From positions 121,515 through 185,514 of the forward strand of contig NZ_FAOZ01000015.1 of assembly GCF_001536285.1 (NCBI RefSeq): DNA of 64,000 nucleotides. Reading direction: 5' to 3'. The stretch is from Parafrankia irregularis (GTDB lineage: Bacteria > Actinomycetota > Actinomycetes > Frankiales > Frankiaceae). Positions 32,651 through 42,438 of the stretch are shown here, piece after piece (the first letter of the stretch is position 1; the number at the start of each line of letters is the position of its first letter). The notes below the pieces were generated by a model. That model was given only the letters and a program-made list of their open reading frames with translations, was not told the origin of the DNA and searched no databases. A program made the position numbers and the translations under genes.

Positions 32651-35197
32651 ATGCCTGCCACCACCGGTACGAAGGCCACCGCGGCGGTGGGTGAGCTGGT
32701 CCGCATCGTGACGGGAGCGAGCGGCAGGGAGGGCGGACCGGTGAGCGAGCGTCGGTGGATCGCATGGTTCGAGGAGATCGGTGCGGACGACGTCGGGCAG
32801 GTCGGGGGCAAGGGCGCGAACCTCGGAGAGCTGACCCGTGCGGGGCTGCCTGTGCCGCCCGGTTTCGTGATCACGGCGGCCGCCTATCTCGACGTCGTCG
32901 ACGCGGCCCGGACACGATCGGAGATCGCCGCCCGCGCCGCGCGGATCGACCCTGACGACACCGCGCAGCTCGCACAGGTCGCCGGGGAGTTACGAGCGCG
33001 CATCGAGGCGGCGCCCGTCCCGGAGCCGCTGCGCCAGGCGATATCGGAGGCCTACCGAAAGCTGGGCGGTGGCCCGGTGGCGGTACGGTCGTCGGCGACG
33101 GCCGAGGACGCGGCCGATACCTCGTTCGCGGGCATGAACAGCACGTTCACCAACGTCTGCGGTGAGGAGGAACTCCTCGCGCGGGTGCGCGAGTGCTGGG
33201 CATCGCTGTACGGGCCGCGGGTCGTCGCCTACCGGGCCAGCCACCACCTGGCGGCCGAACCGCGGATCGCGGTCGTGGTCCAGCGGATGGTCGACGCCGA
33301 GCGGTCGGGCGTGATGTTCTCAGCCGACCCACTGACCGGTGACAGGACCCGGATCATGATCGAGGCGGCCTTCGGGCTCGGCGAAGTCGTCGTCGGCGGC
33401 GAGATCATCCCGGACACCTACGTGGTGGACAAGGACGGTCTGCGGCTGGTCGACGCCCGGACCGGCGCGCAGGGCCATCAGATAGTCCGTGGCCGCGACG
33501 GTCATGACCTGACCGTCGACATGCCGGCGCGGGACCATCGCCAGGTCCTGTCCGCGGACGAGATTCTGGGCCTGGCCAGGCTCGCCCTGCAGGTCGAAGA
33601 GCATTTCGGCGAGCCGCAGGACATGGAGTGGGCGATCGAGGGCAGCCACACCCACCTCGTGCAGGCCCGCCCTGTCACCACCGGCGCGCCCACGGGTGCG
33701 GCGGCCGCGGCCGGACGGCCCATCGCCGGTCCGGCCACGGCCGCCGGTGAGCCGGGCCCGGCTGTGCTGCCGCGCCCCGGCGTGGCACCCGCCGGCACGG
33801 TGTTGCTGACCGGCCGGGGCGGCTCGCCGGGCCGAGCCGGTGGAAGGGTCCGCGTCCTCGCCTCACCCGACGAGGCCGCGGCGTTCACCTCCGGCGAGAT
33901 CCTGGTCGCGGCGATGACCTCCCCGGACTGGGTGCCCGTCATCCGCCGTGCCGCCGCCGTGGTCACCGACAGCGGCGGCATCACCTGCCACGCAGCGATC
34001 GTCGCCCGCGAGCTCGGTGTCCCCTGCGTCGTTGGAACGAGCACGGCGACGTCCACTTTGCGGACCGGCGACCAGGTCGTCGTCGACGGCGCCCTCGGCG
34101 TGGTCGAAAGCGCGGGCACGGGAGAAGCCGCCGCGGGGACACTGGCCAATCCCACGCGGACCGTGGTGATGGTCGCCCCGCCGGCCGTGGTGGCGGACCG
34201 GGCGGAGCCCGGCACGGCGATGATCCCGGCCCAGCATCCGCCGGCCGTGGGTGCCATCGAGCCGACCGCCACCAGGCTCTACGTGAACCTCGCCGTCACC
34301 GACCACGCGGAGCAGGCCGCGGCCCTGCCCGTCGGGGGCGTGGGCCTGCTGCGCGCGGAGTTCCTCCTCACCGACGCTCTCGGCGGCATGCACCCCCGCC
34401 ACCTGCTGGAGCTGGGACGGCGCGCCGAGTTCACAGCACGGATGACGGCGTCACTGCTGCGCATCACCCGCGCGTTCGCCCCCCGGCCGGTGATCTACCG
34501 GGCCACGGACTTCCGCAGCAACGAGTTCCGCGGGCTCACCGGCGGCGAGCGCCACGAGCCGATCGAGGCCAACCCGATGATCGGCTACCGGGGCTGCTTC
34601 CGCTATATCCACGACCCCGCCGTGTTCGCGGCGGAGCTGGAAGTACTCGCCGCCGTGCGGGAACACACCCCCAACCTGCACCTCATGATCCCGTTCGTGC
34701 GGACCGCGTGGGAGCTCGAAGCCTGTCTGAAGGCAGTCGACACCAGTCCGCTCGGCGGACATCGGGACATGCTCCGCTGGGTGATGGCCGAGGTGCCCTC
34801 GGCCGCCTACTGGATCCCCGCCTACGCCGGGCTCGGGATCGACGGCGTCTCCATCGGTTCCAACGACCTGACCCAGCTCGTGCTCGGCGTCGACCGCGAC
34901 TCCGAGATCTGCGCAGAGCTGTTCGACGAGACCGACCCCGCGGTGCTGGACACCATCGCCCGCATCATCAGCGCCTGCCAGGACAACGGCCTCACCTCGT
35001 CTCTGTGCGGTCAGGCCCCCTCCACCAGACCCGACTACGTCGAACGGCTCGTCCGGCTCGGCATCACCTCCGTGTCGGTCGACCCGGACGCCGTCACGGC
35101 GGCGGCGTGGTCCATCGCCGGCGCCGAACGCCGCATCCTGCTCGACGCCGCACGGGCCCGGCCCCCGCGGGAAACCAGCGTGCGCCCGCCACGATGA
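32651..35197 (+). CDS. ppsA: phosphoenolpyruvate synthase-like PEP-utilising enzyme
   Basis: An 848-residue protein in PEP synthase order: N-terminal ATP-grasp ([42 protein letters not shown]), swivelling His domain with phospho-acceptor His in [19 protein letters not shown] near residue 445, and C-terminal PEP-binding barrel ([32 protein letters not shown]). The reaction is pyruvate + ATP to PEP + AMP + Pi, a gluconeogenic step; related phosphotransferases cannot be excluded. The ATG at 32651 follows GGAGGACCTG; an ATG 11 codons upstream is possible. A Pro/Ala/Gly linker joins the ATP and His domains. Confidence 0.88.
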   Translation: MPATTGTKATAAVGELVRIVTGASGREGGPVSERRWIAWFEEIGADDVGQVGGKGANLGELTRAGLPVPPGFVITAAAYLDVVDAARTRSEIAARAARIDPDDTAQLAQVAGELRARIEAAPVPEPLRQAISEAYRKLGGGPVAVRSSATAEDAADTSFAGMNSTFTNVCGEEELLARVRECWASLYGPRVVAYRASHHLAAEPRIAVVVQRMVDAERSGVMFSADPLTGDRTRIMIEAAFGLGEVVVGGEIIPDTYVVDKDGLRLVDARTGAQGHQIVRGRDGHDLTVDMPARDHRQVLSADEILGLARLALQVEEHFGEPQDMEWAIEGSHTHLVQARPVTTGAPTGAAAAAGRPIAGPATAAGEPGPAVLPRPGVAPAGTVLLTGRGGSPGRAGGRVRVLASPDEAAAFTSGEILVAAMTSPDWVPVIRRAAAVVTDSGGITCHAAIVARELGVPCVVGTSTATSTLRTGDQVVVDGALGVVESAGTGEAAAGTLANPTRTVVMVAPPAVVADRAEPGTAMIPAQHPPAVGAIEPTATRLYVNLAVTDHAEQAAALPVGGVGLLRAEFLLTDALGGMHPRHLLELGRRAEFTARMTASLLRITRAFAPRPVIYRATDFRSNEFRGLTGGERHEPIEANPMIGYRGCFRYIHDPAVFAAELEVLAAVREHTPNLHLMIPFVRTAWELEACLKAVDTSPLGGHRDMLRWVMAEVPSAAYWIPAYAGLGIDGVSIGSNDLTQLVLGVDRDSEICAELFDETDPAVLDTIARIISACQDNGLTSSLCGQAPSTRPDYVERLVRLGITSVSVDPDAVTAAAWSIAGAERRILLDAARARPPRETSVRPPR

Positions 35198-35370
35198 CCG
35201 AAGTCGTGGCGGGCCTGGACGGACGGCTCGGCCACCTCGGTACGATGGCCAGGCGGCGGCGCTCGCGCTGCCGCTGAGCCGTCTGCTGCGGGATCGGCTC
35301 CGGTGGTGTAGTTCTTCCCGAGGGTGGCATTCGTCGTCACCATCGCCGCCGGACAGGAGCGCCGTTCCCC

Positions 35371-37041
35371 GTGTTCCACCCACGTCTCCCGCGCCCGCCG
35401 CGCTACTCCCGCCGGTGGCTTCGGGGGGACGTCGCCAGCGGCCTCACGGTGGCCGCCTATCTGATCCCGCAGGTCATGGCCTACGGCGCGCTCGCGGGCG
35501 TGGCACCCGTCGCGGGCCTGTGGGCGATCGCTCCCGCCATGGTCGCGTACGCGCTGCTGGGGTCGTCGAGGCTGCTGTCGGTCGGCCCGGAATCAACCAC
35601 CGCGCTGATGACAGCGGCCGCCGTCGCCCCGCTGGCGGACGGTGATCCGTCCCGGCATGCCGCTCTCGCGGCCACACTCGCCGTCGGGGTCGGGGTGTTC
35701 GCGGTGGCCGCCGGGTTCGCGCGGCTCGGTGTCATCGCCCACCTGCTGTCGCGGCCGATCCTGGTCGGCTACCTCGCCGGGGTCGCGATCATCATGGTCG
35801 TCGGGCAGTTGGAGAAGGTGACCGGAGTCCCGGTCGACGGCGACAGCCTGTACGGGGAGCTCCACTCGTTCGCCACCTCACTGCACCACCTGCACGGGAA
35901 GACCCTCGCGGTTTCGGCCGCCTCGCTCGCGCTGCTCGTCGCGCTGCACCGGTGGACGCCCCGTCTGCCGAGCCCGCTGATCGTGATCATGATCGCGACG
36001 GTCGCGGTCTGGGCGTTCGGCCTCGACGAGCACGGCGTGCGCGTGGTCGGTCACGTCGACGCCGGCCTCCCGCACCTGGCGCTGCCGACGGGGTCCGACC
36101 TCGTCGACCTCGCTCCGTCCGCGCTCGGCGTTCTCTTCGTCGGCTTCGCCGACAACATGCTCACCGCCCGTGCCTTCGGCGGACGCGACAGCCATCAGAT
36201 CAACGCCAACCGGGAGCTGTTCGCGCTCGGCGCGGCGAACCTGGGAGCGGGAGTCGGGCAGGGCTTCCCGGTCAGCAGCAGCGGGAGCCGTACCGCGCTC
36301 GCCGCCTCCAGCGGCGCGCGCACCCAGCTGTACTCCCTGGTCGCGCTCGGCGCGGTCGTCCTGGTCCTCGCCTTCGGACGTCCCGCGCTGGCGATGTTCC
36401 CGATGGCGACCCTCGGCGCGATCATCATTTTCGCCGCGACCAGGCTGATCGACGTCGCCGGCTTCCGTCGGCTTGCCTCGTTCCGGCGCAGCGAGCTCGC
36501 GCTCGCGCTCACCGCCGCGGTGGGCGTCCTGGTCTTCGACATCCTGTACGGGGTGCTGGTGGCCATCGCCGTGTCGCTGCTGGATCTGCTGGCCCGGGTC
36601 GCCCGGCCCCACGACGCGGTGCTGGGCCAGGTTCCCGGCCTGGACGGGATGCACGACGTGGACGACTACCCGAACGCCCGCACCGTCCCGGGCCTGTTCG
36701 CCTACCGGTACGACTCGCCGCTGTTCTTCGCCAACGCCGAGAACTTCCGCCGCCGTGCGCTCGCGGCTCTCGACGCGTGCGGCGAGGACGTCGACTGGTT
36801 CGTCCTCAACGTGGAGGCCATCGTCGAGGTCGACATCACGGCACTCGACGCGCTGGAGGACCTGCGCGCCGAGGTGACCCGCCGTGGCATCGCCTTCGGC
36901 CTGGCCCACGCCAAGCACGACCTGCTCGACGACCTCACCGCCTACGGGCTCACCGCGAAGATCCAGCCTGAAATGATCTTCCCGACGATGCGTGCCGCCA
37001 CAGCCGCCCACCACCTGCGGCTGGGCCCCGCACACCCCTGA
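35371..37041 (+). CDS. SulP family anion transporter with STAS domain
   Basis: A 556-residue SLC26/SulP transporter. The first helices show GDVASGLTVAAYLIPQVMAYG and GLWAIAPAMVAYALLGSSR, then VGPESTTALM, NRELFALGAANLGAGVGQGF and the half-helix motif PVSSSGSRTAL. A cytoplasmic STAS domain occupies about 430-540 (LFFANAENFRRR ... VEAIVEVDITALDALEDL). The family moves sulfate, bicarbonate or other anions. The GTG at 35371 is the first plausible start and has AGGAGC about 11 bases upstream. It stands 173 bases after the PEP synthase gene on the same strand; bicarbonate supply near gluconeogenesis is conceivable but unproven. Confidence 0.9.
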   Translation: MFHPRLPRPPRYSRRWLRGDVASGLTVAAYLIPQVMAYGALAGVAPVAGLWAIAPAMVAYALLGSSRLLSVGPESTTALMTAAAVAPLADGDPSRHAALAATLAVGVGVFAVAAGFARLGVIAHLLSRPILVGYLAGVAIIMVVGQLEKVTGVPVDGDSLYGELHSFATSLHHLHGKTLAVSAASLALLVALHRWTPRLPSPLIVIMIATVAVWAFGLDEHGVRVVGHVDAGLPHLALPTGSDLVDLAPSALGVLFVGFADNMLTARAFGGRDSHQINANRELFALGAANLGAGVGQGFPVSSSGSRTALAASSGARTQLYSLVALGAVVLVLAFGRPALAMFPMATLGAIIIFAATRLIDVAGFRRLASFRRSELALALTAAVGVLVFDILYGVLVAIAVSLLDLLARVARPHDAVLGQVPGLDGMHDVDDYPNARTVPGLFAYRYDSPLFFANAENFRRRALAALDACGEDVDWFVLNVEAIVEVDITALDALEDLRAEVTRRGIAFGLAHAKHDLLDDLTAYGLTAKIQPEMIFPTMRAATAAHHLRLGPAHP

Positions 37042-37094
37042 CCGCCGCGGGCGCGGCGCCGGCGTTCCGGATGTCGACCGCCCCGCTGCGGCGG

Positions 37095-37328
37095 CTCTGT
37101 TTCGAAGAGAATGTTGTCCATGCCGACCGACGGCCGGGAGACGAGGCCGTGCTGGTCGTCGAACAGGCAGCCGAAAACCCTGCCGGCGATGTAGCTGCTC
37201 GGCGGGCGCGGAAGGTCGATTCCGCCAACGCCCCCTTTCCACACCAGATCCATCCGCTCGAGCAGGTACGGCATCCAGCCGACCTGACTCTCGGCATAGG
37301 TGATCGTCAGGCCGGGAAACCGCTCGAG
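37095..37328 (-). pseudogene. fragment of an amidohydrolase-2 family gene
   Basis: One minus-strand frame carries 78 residues typical of the C-terminal half of amidohydrolase-2 proteins: LERFPGLTITYAESQVGWMP, YLLERMDLVWKGG, SYIAGRVFGCLFDDQHGL and VGMDNILFETE. The last would continue into the metal-binding DxPH segment, but homology stops there, and the N-terminal metal site is also absent. The piece is thus truncated at both ends. It lies between a convergent SulP gene and a TetR gene at the border of a catabolic patch, and resembles the intact amidohydrolases at 57-64 kb. Confidence 0.65.
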
Positions 37329-37353
37329 CGGTGAACCCGCTGCCGGGAAAGGA

Positions 37354-38049
37354 TCAGCTGCCCTCGGGGCGGCCCGTCTCCACATTCGTATCCGCGGAAC
37401 GGGCACCCTCGACCGGCCGGTAGGCGTACTGGCCGGCGAGGACCACCTGGACCGTCGCCGCGACGGCTGCACGCAGCTCGTCCACGCTGCGCCGGCCGAC
37501 CTGCCAGAAGTGCAGGTCGGTGAGGAAGGCCTTCCCGATTATCTCGGTGGCGACCTTGTCTCGTTCGTCGGCGACGTGATCCGGGCCGTAGATCGCGGCA
37601 CCGATGACAGTTCTCATCGCCGCTTCGGCCTCGTCGATGGCGACACCAGCGGCACTCGACGTCATCGCCTGAATGAAAGCTCCGACGAGGCGGGGATTGC
37701 GGTCGAGCCCATCGATGAGCAGGTTCATCACCACGATGACCCGGGTGGCGGGATCGTCGCCGATCCGCGGCGCCGAGCGCAGATCCGCGCCGGCACCGCG
37801 CAGGCGGCGGATGAGTGCCGCGGAAAGCAGGAGCTCCTTGGACGGGAAGTAGCGGTACAGCGTGCCCAGCGCGACGCCGGCCTTCTCGGCGACAGTGCGC
37901 ATCTGCACCGCTTCGTAGCCGCCGCCGGCGGCAAGCCCGACCGCGACGGTCAGGATGCGCTCCCGCCGTGCGTGCTGGGTCGAGTTGGCCACGACCGCGC
38001 CGTGCTCGGATGCCCGGTCCGATCTGAGCGCGGCAGTGTCGGCCGACAT
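37354..38049 (-). CDS. TetR family regulator, KstR-like
   Basis: A 231-residue TetR protein. The DNA-binding part (NSTQHARRERILTVAVGLAA then YEAVQMRTVAEKAGVALGTL and YRYFPSKELLLSAAL) closely resembles KstR, the repressor of sterol catabolism in mycolic actinobacteria, including the VQMR and GTLYRYFPSK stretches of the recognition region. Three palindromes fitting the KstR consensus lie 2.3-3.7 kb away in this same patch (40342, 40412, 41041), making it the obvious candidate to bind them. No such site precedes its own start. The ligand would be a CoA thioester if it behaves like KstR; that is inference. Confidence 0.82.
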   Translation of the reverse strand: MSADTAALRSDRASEHGAVVANSTQHARRERILTVAVGLAAGGGYEAVQMRTVAEKAGVALGTLYRYFPSKELLLSAALIRRLRGAGADLRSAPRIGDDPATRVIVVMNLLIDGLDRNPRLVGAFIQAMTSSAAGVAIDEAEAAMRTVIGAAIYGPDHVADERDKVATEIIGKAFLTDLHFWQVGRRSVDELRAAVAATVQVVLAGQYAYRPVEGARSADTNVETGRPEGS

Positions 38050-38184
38050 TCTCGCGACCTCCGTCTCCGCGCCCTGCCCGCCACCGGCAGGTGGCCTTGC
38101 GCCCGGCCGCGCCGCCTCGCACCACCGGAGGTCGCCGACCTCTGATGTACGTCATCGCATCTGCGCTCAGCTCTCTTCGGGAGG

Positions 38185-39111
38185 TTACTTCACGGCGACC
38201 GGGTTGACAGGTGCACCGAGTCCGGCGCTGAAGGGCTGCGGCGTGGCCTCGAGCAGGAAGTCGTAACGACCGTCCGAGGCGCAGTCGGCCGCCAGTTCCT
38301 CGAGGTCGAAGTTCTGGCCCTGAGTGAGCCCCATCTCGACCAGGTGCAGCAGGTGGACGGGGAGATACAGATCAGGGCGCTCGCCGGGGAAGACCTCGAA
38401 CGTCATCGTGTCGGTGGCGACCGCGGCGATGTCGTGGCGATGCAGCCATTCGACCGTCAGCATGGACAGGCCTGCCGCGGGCGCCATGTAGCCGAGCCGG
38501 TCACCCCGATGCAGAACGGTGATCTGCCCGGTACGGACGAGCAGGATGTCGCCCGCCTCGATCCGTAGCCCGGCCAGGTCGACCGCATATTCAAGATCTT
38601 CTACCGTGATCGCATGGCCACCGGGCAGGACGTCGACGCCGCGCGCGCGGGCGACGTCGAGAAGCACCCCGCGCCCCACCAACGGCCCGATCTTGTCGAT
38701 CCCGCAACGCCCCGCCCCCGCCGCGGTGATCGTCTGCGCGCCGAATCCGTTGTAGATGCGATTGTCGTAGGAGGCATGCGCGAGGGCGTCCCAGTGGGTG
38801 GCGGCCTGCAGCCCCATCACGACGACGTCGTCCGAGAAGCATGCCTGCGCCGGATCACCGGTGATGGGCTCGTTGAGCGATACCATGGTTCGCAGTGGGT
38901 TGATCCTGCCCGGCAACGCCCCGGTCTGCGGCCCGCCAGACGACAGCGGAAGCCCCAGAGCCAGCCGGCGGCCACTGCGTACCGTCGCGGCGGCCCGCCG
39001 GACCGCCTCCGGCGTGATCAGATTGACGGTCCCCCGCTCATCGCTGTCACCCCATCGGCCCCAGTTGTTCACCTTCCGGGCGAGTTCGTGGAACTCGTCG
39101 GGTAACGACAT
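38185..39111 (-). CDS. cyclase family protein (kynurenine formamidase-like)
   Basis: A 308-residue member of the metal-dependent cyclase/formamidase family. The metal motif, usually HxGTHxDxP, appears as GLQAATHWDALAHASYDNR near residue 105. Other typical stretches are DERGTVNLITPEAVRRAA at the N-terminus, GVLLDVARARG, ILLVRTG and VATDTMTFEVFPG. These enzymes hydrolyse amides, lactones or strained rings in aromatic and heterocycle catabolism. It is encoded 38 bases behind the LLM oxidoreductase gene on the same strand, so the two are probably co-transcribed under the KstR-type operator at 40342. Confidence 0.85.
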   Translation of the reverse strand: MSLPDEFHELARKVNNWGRWGDSDERGTVNLITPEAVRRAAATVRSGRRLALGLPLSSGGPQTGALPGRINPLRTMVSLNEPITGDPAQACFSDDVVVMGLQAATHWDALAHASYDNRIYNGFGAQTITAAGAGRCGIDKIGPLVGRGVLLDVARARGVDVLPGGHAITVEDLEYAVDLAGLRIEAGDILLVRTGQITVLHRGDRLGYMAPAAGLSMLTVEWLHRHDIAAVATDTMTFEVFPGERPDLYLPVHLLHLVEMGLTQGQNFDLEELAADCASDGRYDFLLEATPQPFSAGLGAPVNPVAVK

Positions 39112-39149
39112 CCGCCTTCCCCTCCCGATGCTCAGGCCGGCCGACCGGG

Positions 39150-40280
39150 TCAGGCCCCACCGACCTGCGCCTGCCGCTGTCGGGTGGTGCTGTGAACCGG
39201 ATCCGTGTCGAAGCGGGGCAGCACGTGGCGGCCGAACGTCTCCACGGACTCGATGGCCAGCTCACGGGTCAGCGCACTCGAGAGGACACCGAACACCAGC
39301 TGGTCGGCACCGATGTCGACGTAGCTCTGGACCGAGCGTGCGCATTCCTCCGGGTCGCCGACGATGACGTACCCGTTGGTGATCGCCAGTTCGAGCAGGT
39401 CCGGAGTGACTTCCGGTAGCAGTTCCGGCCAGTCGGGCACGTGCTTCGGCTTCGGGAACGTGTCGAGATATCGGTACACCAAGCTCTGCAGGCGGCTCAT
39501 CGACATGTCGAGGGCGGTCTCGCGCGCCCTGGCCCCGTCCGGAAGACACATCATCTGACTGGTGACCATGACATTGTTGTTAACGTATCCGCCGACTGGC
39601 TCCGCCTTTTCGATGTTCTTCTTGTACACCTCTATGAGTGGCGCGAGCTCGTCGGGCGTGCCGTGACCGAAGCACAGCACACCCAGCCCCATCCGGGCCG
39701 CCTTCTCGAAGGTCGCGGGATTTCCGGCGGCAACCCACAACGGCGGATGCGGGTCGGTGTACGGCTTCGGCAGCACGTTCCGCGGCGGCAGCGAGAAGAA
39801 CCGGCCCTCGTGCTGGTAGAGCCCCTCCCGCCACATCTTCGGGAGCTCGGCCACGACCTCGTCGAACATCTCCCGCGTCAGCGCCGGGTCGGTGATGCCG
39901 AACCCCTGCTGCTCGGTGCTGGACGAACCCCGGCCCATACCCAGCTCGAACCGGCCGTTGGAGAGGTGGTCGAGCATGGCGGCACGTTCGGCGATGCGTG
40001 CCGGATGGTTCACGGGCGGGGTGATGTTGAAGATCCCGCTACCCAGGTGGATCCGCTCCGTGACGCCGGCGAGATAGGCGAGGAAGCTCTCGTTCGAGGA
40101 CAGATGCGAGTACTCCTCGAGGAAGTGATGCTCCGTCGCCCAGGTGTATTTGAAGCCAACCCGATCAGCGGCGCAAACAAGGTCGATCTCGGCTCGCAGG
40201 CGCTGATGTTCCGTGTCTGGAGGACCTCCTCCGGTGACCCTCTTCGGCATGTGCAGAGAATTAAAGAGCCCGAACTCCAT
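39150..40280 (-). CDS. LLM class flavin-dependent oxidoreductase
   Basis: A 376-residue bacterial-luciferase-like monooxygenase. MEFGLFNSLHMP, YTWATEHHFLEEYSH, IFNITPPVNHPARIAERAAM and LDHLSNGRFELGMGRGSS are standard family segments of the FMN-binding barrel. Such enzymes use reduced flavin supplied by a separate reductase. A candidate reductase gene (42435) lies in the same patch behind the same type of operator. The promoter carries TAGAACTGGTTCTA 61 bases before the ATG. The substrate is unknown; ketone or aromatic oxidation would fit the catabolic context. The cyclase gene follows it. Confidence 0.88.
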   Translation of the reverse strand: MEFGLFNSLHMPKRVTGGGPPDTEHQRLRAEIDLVCAADRVGFKYTWATEHHFLEEYSHLSSNESFLAYLAGVTERIHLGSGIFNITPPVNHPARIAERAAMLDHLSNGRFELGMGRGSSSTEQQGFGITDPALTREMFDEVVAELPKMWREGLYQHEGRFFSLPPRNVLPKPYTDPHPPLWVAAGNPATFEKAARMGLGVLCFGHGTPDELAPLIEVYKKNIEKAEPVGGYVNNNVMVTSQMMCLPDGARARETALDMSMSRLQSLVYRYLDTFPKPKHVPDWPELLPEVTPDLLELAITNGYVIVGDPEECARSVQSYVDIGADQLVFGVLSSALTRELAIESVETFGRHVLPRFDTDPVHSTTRQRQAQVGGA

Positions 40281-40341
40281 GGCGGTGCCACCCCTCTCCG
40301 ACGTCGACGGCAGGACGCCTGGATGTCGATCAACAGTGGAC

Positions 40342-40355
40342 TAGAACTGGTTCTA
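40342..40355. promoter_or_regulatory. KstR-type operator 1, upstream of the LLM gene
   Basis: TAGAACTGGTTCTA is a near-perfect palindrome (extended to CTAG at both ends), agreeing at every fixed position with the KstR consensus TNNAACNNGTTNNA. It lies 61 bases before the LLM start. Confidence 0.8.
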
Positions 40356-40411
40356 GAGCGTAGCATGCCGACACCATCCGGCAAGCAATGCCAGCCATCT
40401 ATACCTGATCA

Positions 40412-40425
40412 TAGAACCGGTTCTA
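40412..40425. promoter_or_regulatory. KstR-type operator 2, upstream of the aldehyde dehydrogenase remnant
   Basis: TAGAACCGGTTCTA is a perfect 14-bp palindrome fitting TNNAACNNGTTNNA, 93 bases before the ATG at 40519. With operator 1 it gives each divergent gene its own site. Confidence 0.8.
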
Positions 40426-40518
40426 GTATGAGGGTGCTGCCCGCTTATCACTCGTCTGGCGCGCAGCGATCACCACAGTCCACGGGACGCCGAAGCGCTG
40501 CGAGAGAGGACGGGGTAC

Positions 40519-41016
40519 ATGAGTGAGCCCGACACGAAGATCTACGTCCACGGCGAATGGTGGGAGCCCGATCAGGGCCACTACCCGGTGCTTGATCCCG
40601 CGACGGAGCAGGTCGTCGGTGCGGCACCGGAGGCTGGATCAGCGCAGGTGGAGGCCGCCGCGGCGGCCGCTCGCGCGGCCTTCGACGACTGGTCGGCCGC
40701 CCCGCCGGCACACCGCGCCGAGATTCTGGACCGCATCGCCCTCCTGCTCGCCAGGCAGGCGAGCGAGCTCGTACCACTCGTGCAGGCCGAGACCGGCTCG
40801 ACCATGCGGGTCGCCACGACCATGCAGGTGCCGGTGGCGGTCGAGCGCTTCGAGCGCTACGCGCGGCTCGCGGGAGCCTCGACCGACCTTCCACTTCCGC
40901 CACAGGCCGTCGCGGCGACCGCGATGTCACGCGGCGGGCTCGTCGGGGCCGTCGCCCGACGCGCCCCGATGGGGGTCGTCGCGTGCATCACCCACCCGGA
41001 ACCCGGAACAGCTTGA
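40519..41016 (+). pseudogene. truncated aldehyde dehydrogenase
   Basis: The 165-codon frame encodes only the N-terminal third of an NAD-dependent aldehyde dehydrogenase: MSEPDTKIYVHGEWWEPDQG, VLDPATEQVVGAAPEAG, AFDDWSAAPPAHRAEILDRI, and RRAPMGVVACI. In complete enzymes this last motif continues to a TPYNFP-like cofactor segment and 300 more residues with the catalytic Cys and Glu. Here homology stops after ACIT (about 40989), a few foreign codons follow, then TGA. Only 24 bases later begins the next KstR-type operator. A deletion has therefore removed the catalytic domain and joined the stump to the next promoter. Confidence 0.8.
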
Positions 41017-41040
41017 TCCCAACCAGCACATTTTCTAGAT

Positions 41041-41054
41041 TAGAACTGGTTCTA
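41041..41054. promoter_or_regulatory. KstR-type operator 3, upstream of the 450-residue protein
   Basis: TAGAACTGGTTCTA, identical to operator 1, 31 bases before the ATG at 41086 and just after the truncated aldehyde dehydrogenase. It probably controls the three genes 41086-43834. Confidence 0.8.
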
Positions 41055-41085
41055 GTTTCATTTCACAAAGGCGGTAGACGGTGCG

Positions 41086-42438
41086 ATGACCGAATCAGGA
41101 GAGACCAGCGAGGCCCTCGTCGAAGAACTCGACGAGGATCCCTTCGGCGGCCTCGAACGCCGAGAGCTGTGCTCCCTCGGCCGTGAATGGCTGCTGCACG
41201 GCCACCTCCAGGACCGCATAGGAATGCCGCTGGTACTGGAGAACAGCGACCGGGAGACGATGGAGAAGGCCGCCATCGACCAGTGGATGGCGGCCAGCCC
41301 GGTCTATTCCCGGCGGGTTCAGCGGGCGCTCGGGTTCGGCGCTCCCACCGTCGAGTCGATATTCAAGAACCTCCAGCTCGACATCGGCACTCCGCACCAG
41401 TACCTCGACGTCCGGTACCGCCTCCTCGGGCCCGACCGCGGAGAGTTCTTCCTCGCCCACTGCGGCGCGCTGTTGGATGTGGAGCCGATGGGCGAGGAGT
41501 TCGTCCACGGTATGTGCCACACGATCGAGGACCCCACCTTCGACGCGACCGCCGGCGCGGGCAACCCACGGGCCCGGGTTCGGCCGCTGCATCGACCGCC
41601 CCGCACACCGGCCGGCCGCGAACCGCACTGCCACTGGACGGTCCACATCGACGACGGCCCGCCCGTCGCACCTCACCGCAACGAGGCACTCGTGGCCGCG
41701 TCACTCGCGGCGACGGTGACGCTGCCGGCGCCACGAGATGTGCCTGGCGCCGAGCCCGGGGGGTGGGCTGACTACAGCGGCCCGTTCGCGGCGGACTTCG
41801 CGCTCGAGGACCTGTCCCGTTCCGCGCTGGTGATCGCGCTGCGCGAGGTGGCGCTGCAGAGCCACCTGTTGTTCCGCTCCTACCAGCTCGCCGTCGAGGA
41901 CCACTTCGGTACGGAGCGGGTGGCCCAGGTCGTGCCCCGGGTCTTCGCCGGCCTCGGTGGGCTGACCTCGGAACGGCTACGGCGCTCGATGCGTCTGCCG
42001 GGCGGCGCGGAAAGCGTGGCCAGGGTCCTGCGGCTGCACCCGATGCTGGCGCCCGCCGGCTATGTGAGGACACGGATCGAACTCGTGGACGCCACCCGGG
42101 TGAGATTCGCCCTTCGGGAGAGTCCGGTGACCTCGGAACCCGACGGCCGCACCTGGTTCGCCCGCCTGGGCCACGATGCGGGCAGCCTTGCCCAGATAGC
42201 CGCGCTGGTACGCGGCGTTGACGCCCGGGCCAGGGTGGGTGCCGCGCGCCTGCGGCCGGACGAGGTGCTCGCCTACGAGATCGAGGTCGACCCGGCCGCG
42301 CCGGAAGCGCCCGAGGCCCCGGAAGTGAGGCTGGCGAAGATCAGCAATGGTGCGGGCTTCCTCTTCCGGCAGCGTCGTTCCCCGCGTGGCCCCGAACCGG
42401 TCGCGGACGTGCCGGCGCAGACGGGTGGCAGGCCATGA
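41086..42438 (+). CDS. unrecognised soluble protein of 450 residues under a KstR-type operator
   Basis: No membrane segment or signal peptide. The first half has notable Cys/His clusters: LGREWLLHGHLQDRIGMPLV, FFLAHCGALLDVEPMGEEFV, MCHTIEDPTFDATAG and PHCHWTVHIDDGP. The clusters could bind a metal or act catalytically. The second half is helical (ALREVALQSHLLFRSYQLAV, VARVLRLHPMLAPAGYVR) with a C-terminal Pro/Ala/Glu stretch. I do not recognise the family. The stop codon overlaps the flavin reductase ATG (ATGA), so the two are translationally coupled, and with the downstream SDR they form a probable catabolic operon. Confidence 0.7.
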   Translation: MTESGETSEALVEELDEDPFGGLERRELCSLGREWLLHGHLQDRIGMPLVLENSDRETMEKAAIDQWMAASPVYSRRVQRALGFGAPTVESIFKNLQLDIGTPHQYLDVRYRLLGPDRGEFFLAHCGALLDVEPMGEEFVHGMCHTIEDPTFDATAGAGNPRARVRPLHRPPRTPAGREPHCHWTVHIDDGPPVAPHRNEALVAASLAATVTLPAPRDVPGAEPGGWADYSGPFAADFALEDLSRSALVIALREVALQSHLLFRSYQLAVEDHFGTERVAQVVPRVFAGLGGLTSERLRRSMRLPGGAESVARVLRLHPMLAPAGYVRTRIELVDATRVRFALRESPVTSEPDGRTWFARLGHDAGSLAQIAALVRGVDARARVGAARLRPDEVLAYEIEVDPAAPEAPEAPEVRLAKISNGAGFLFRQRRSPRGPEPVADVPAQTGGRP

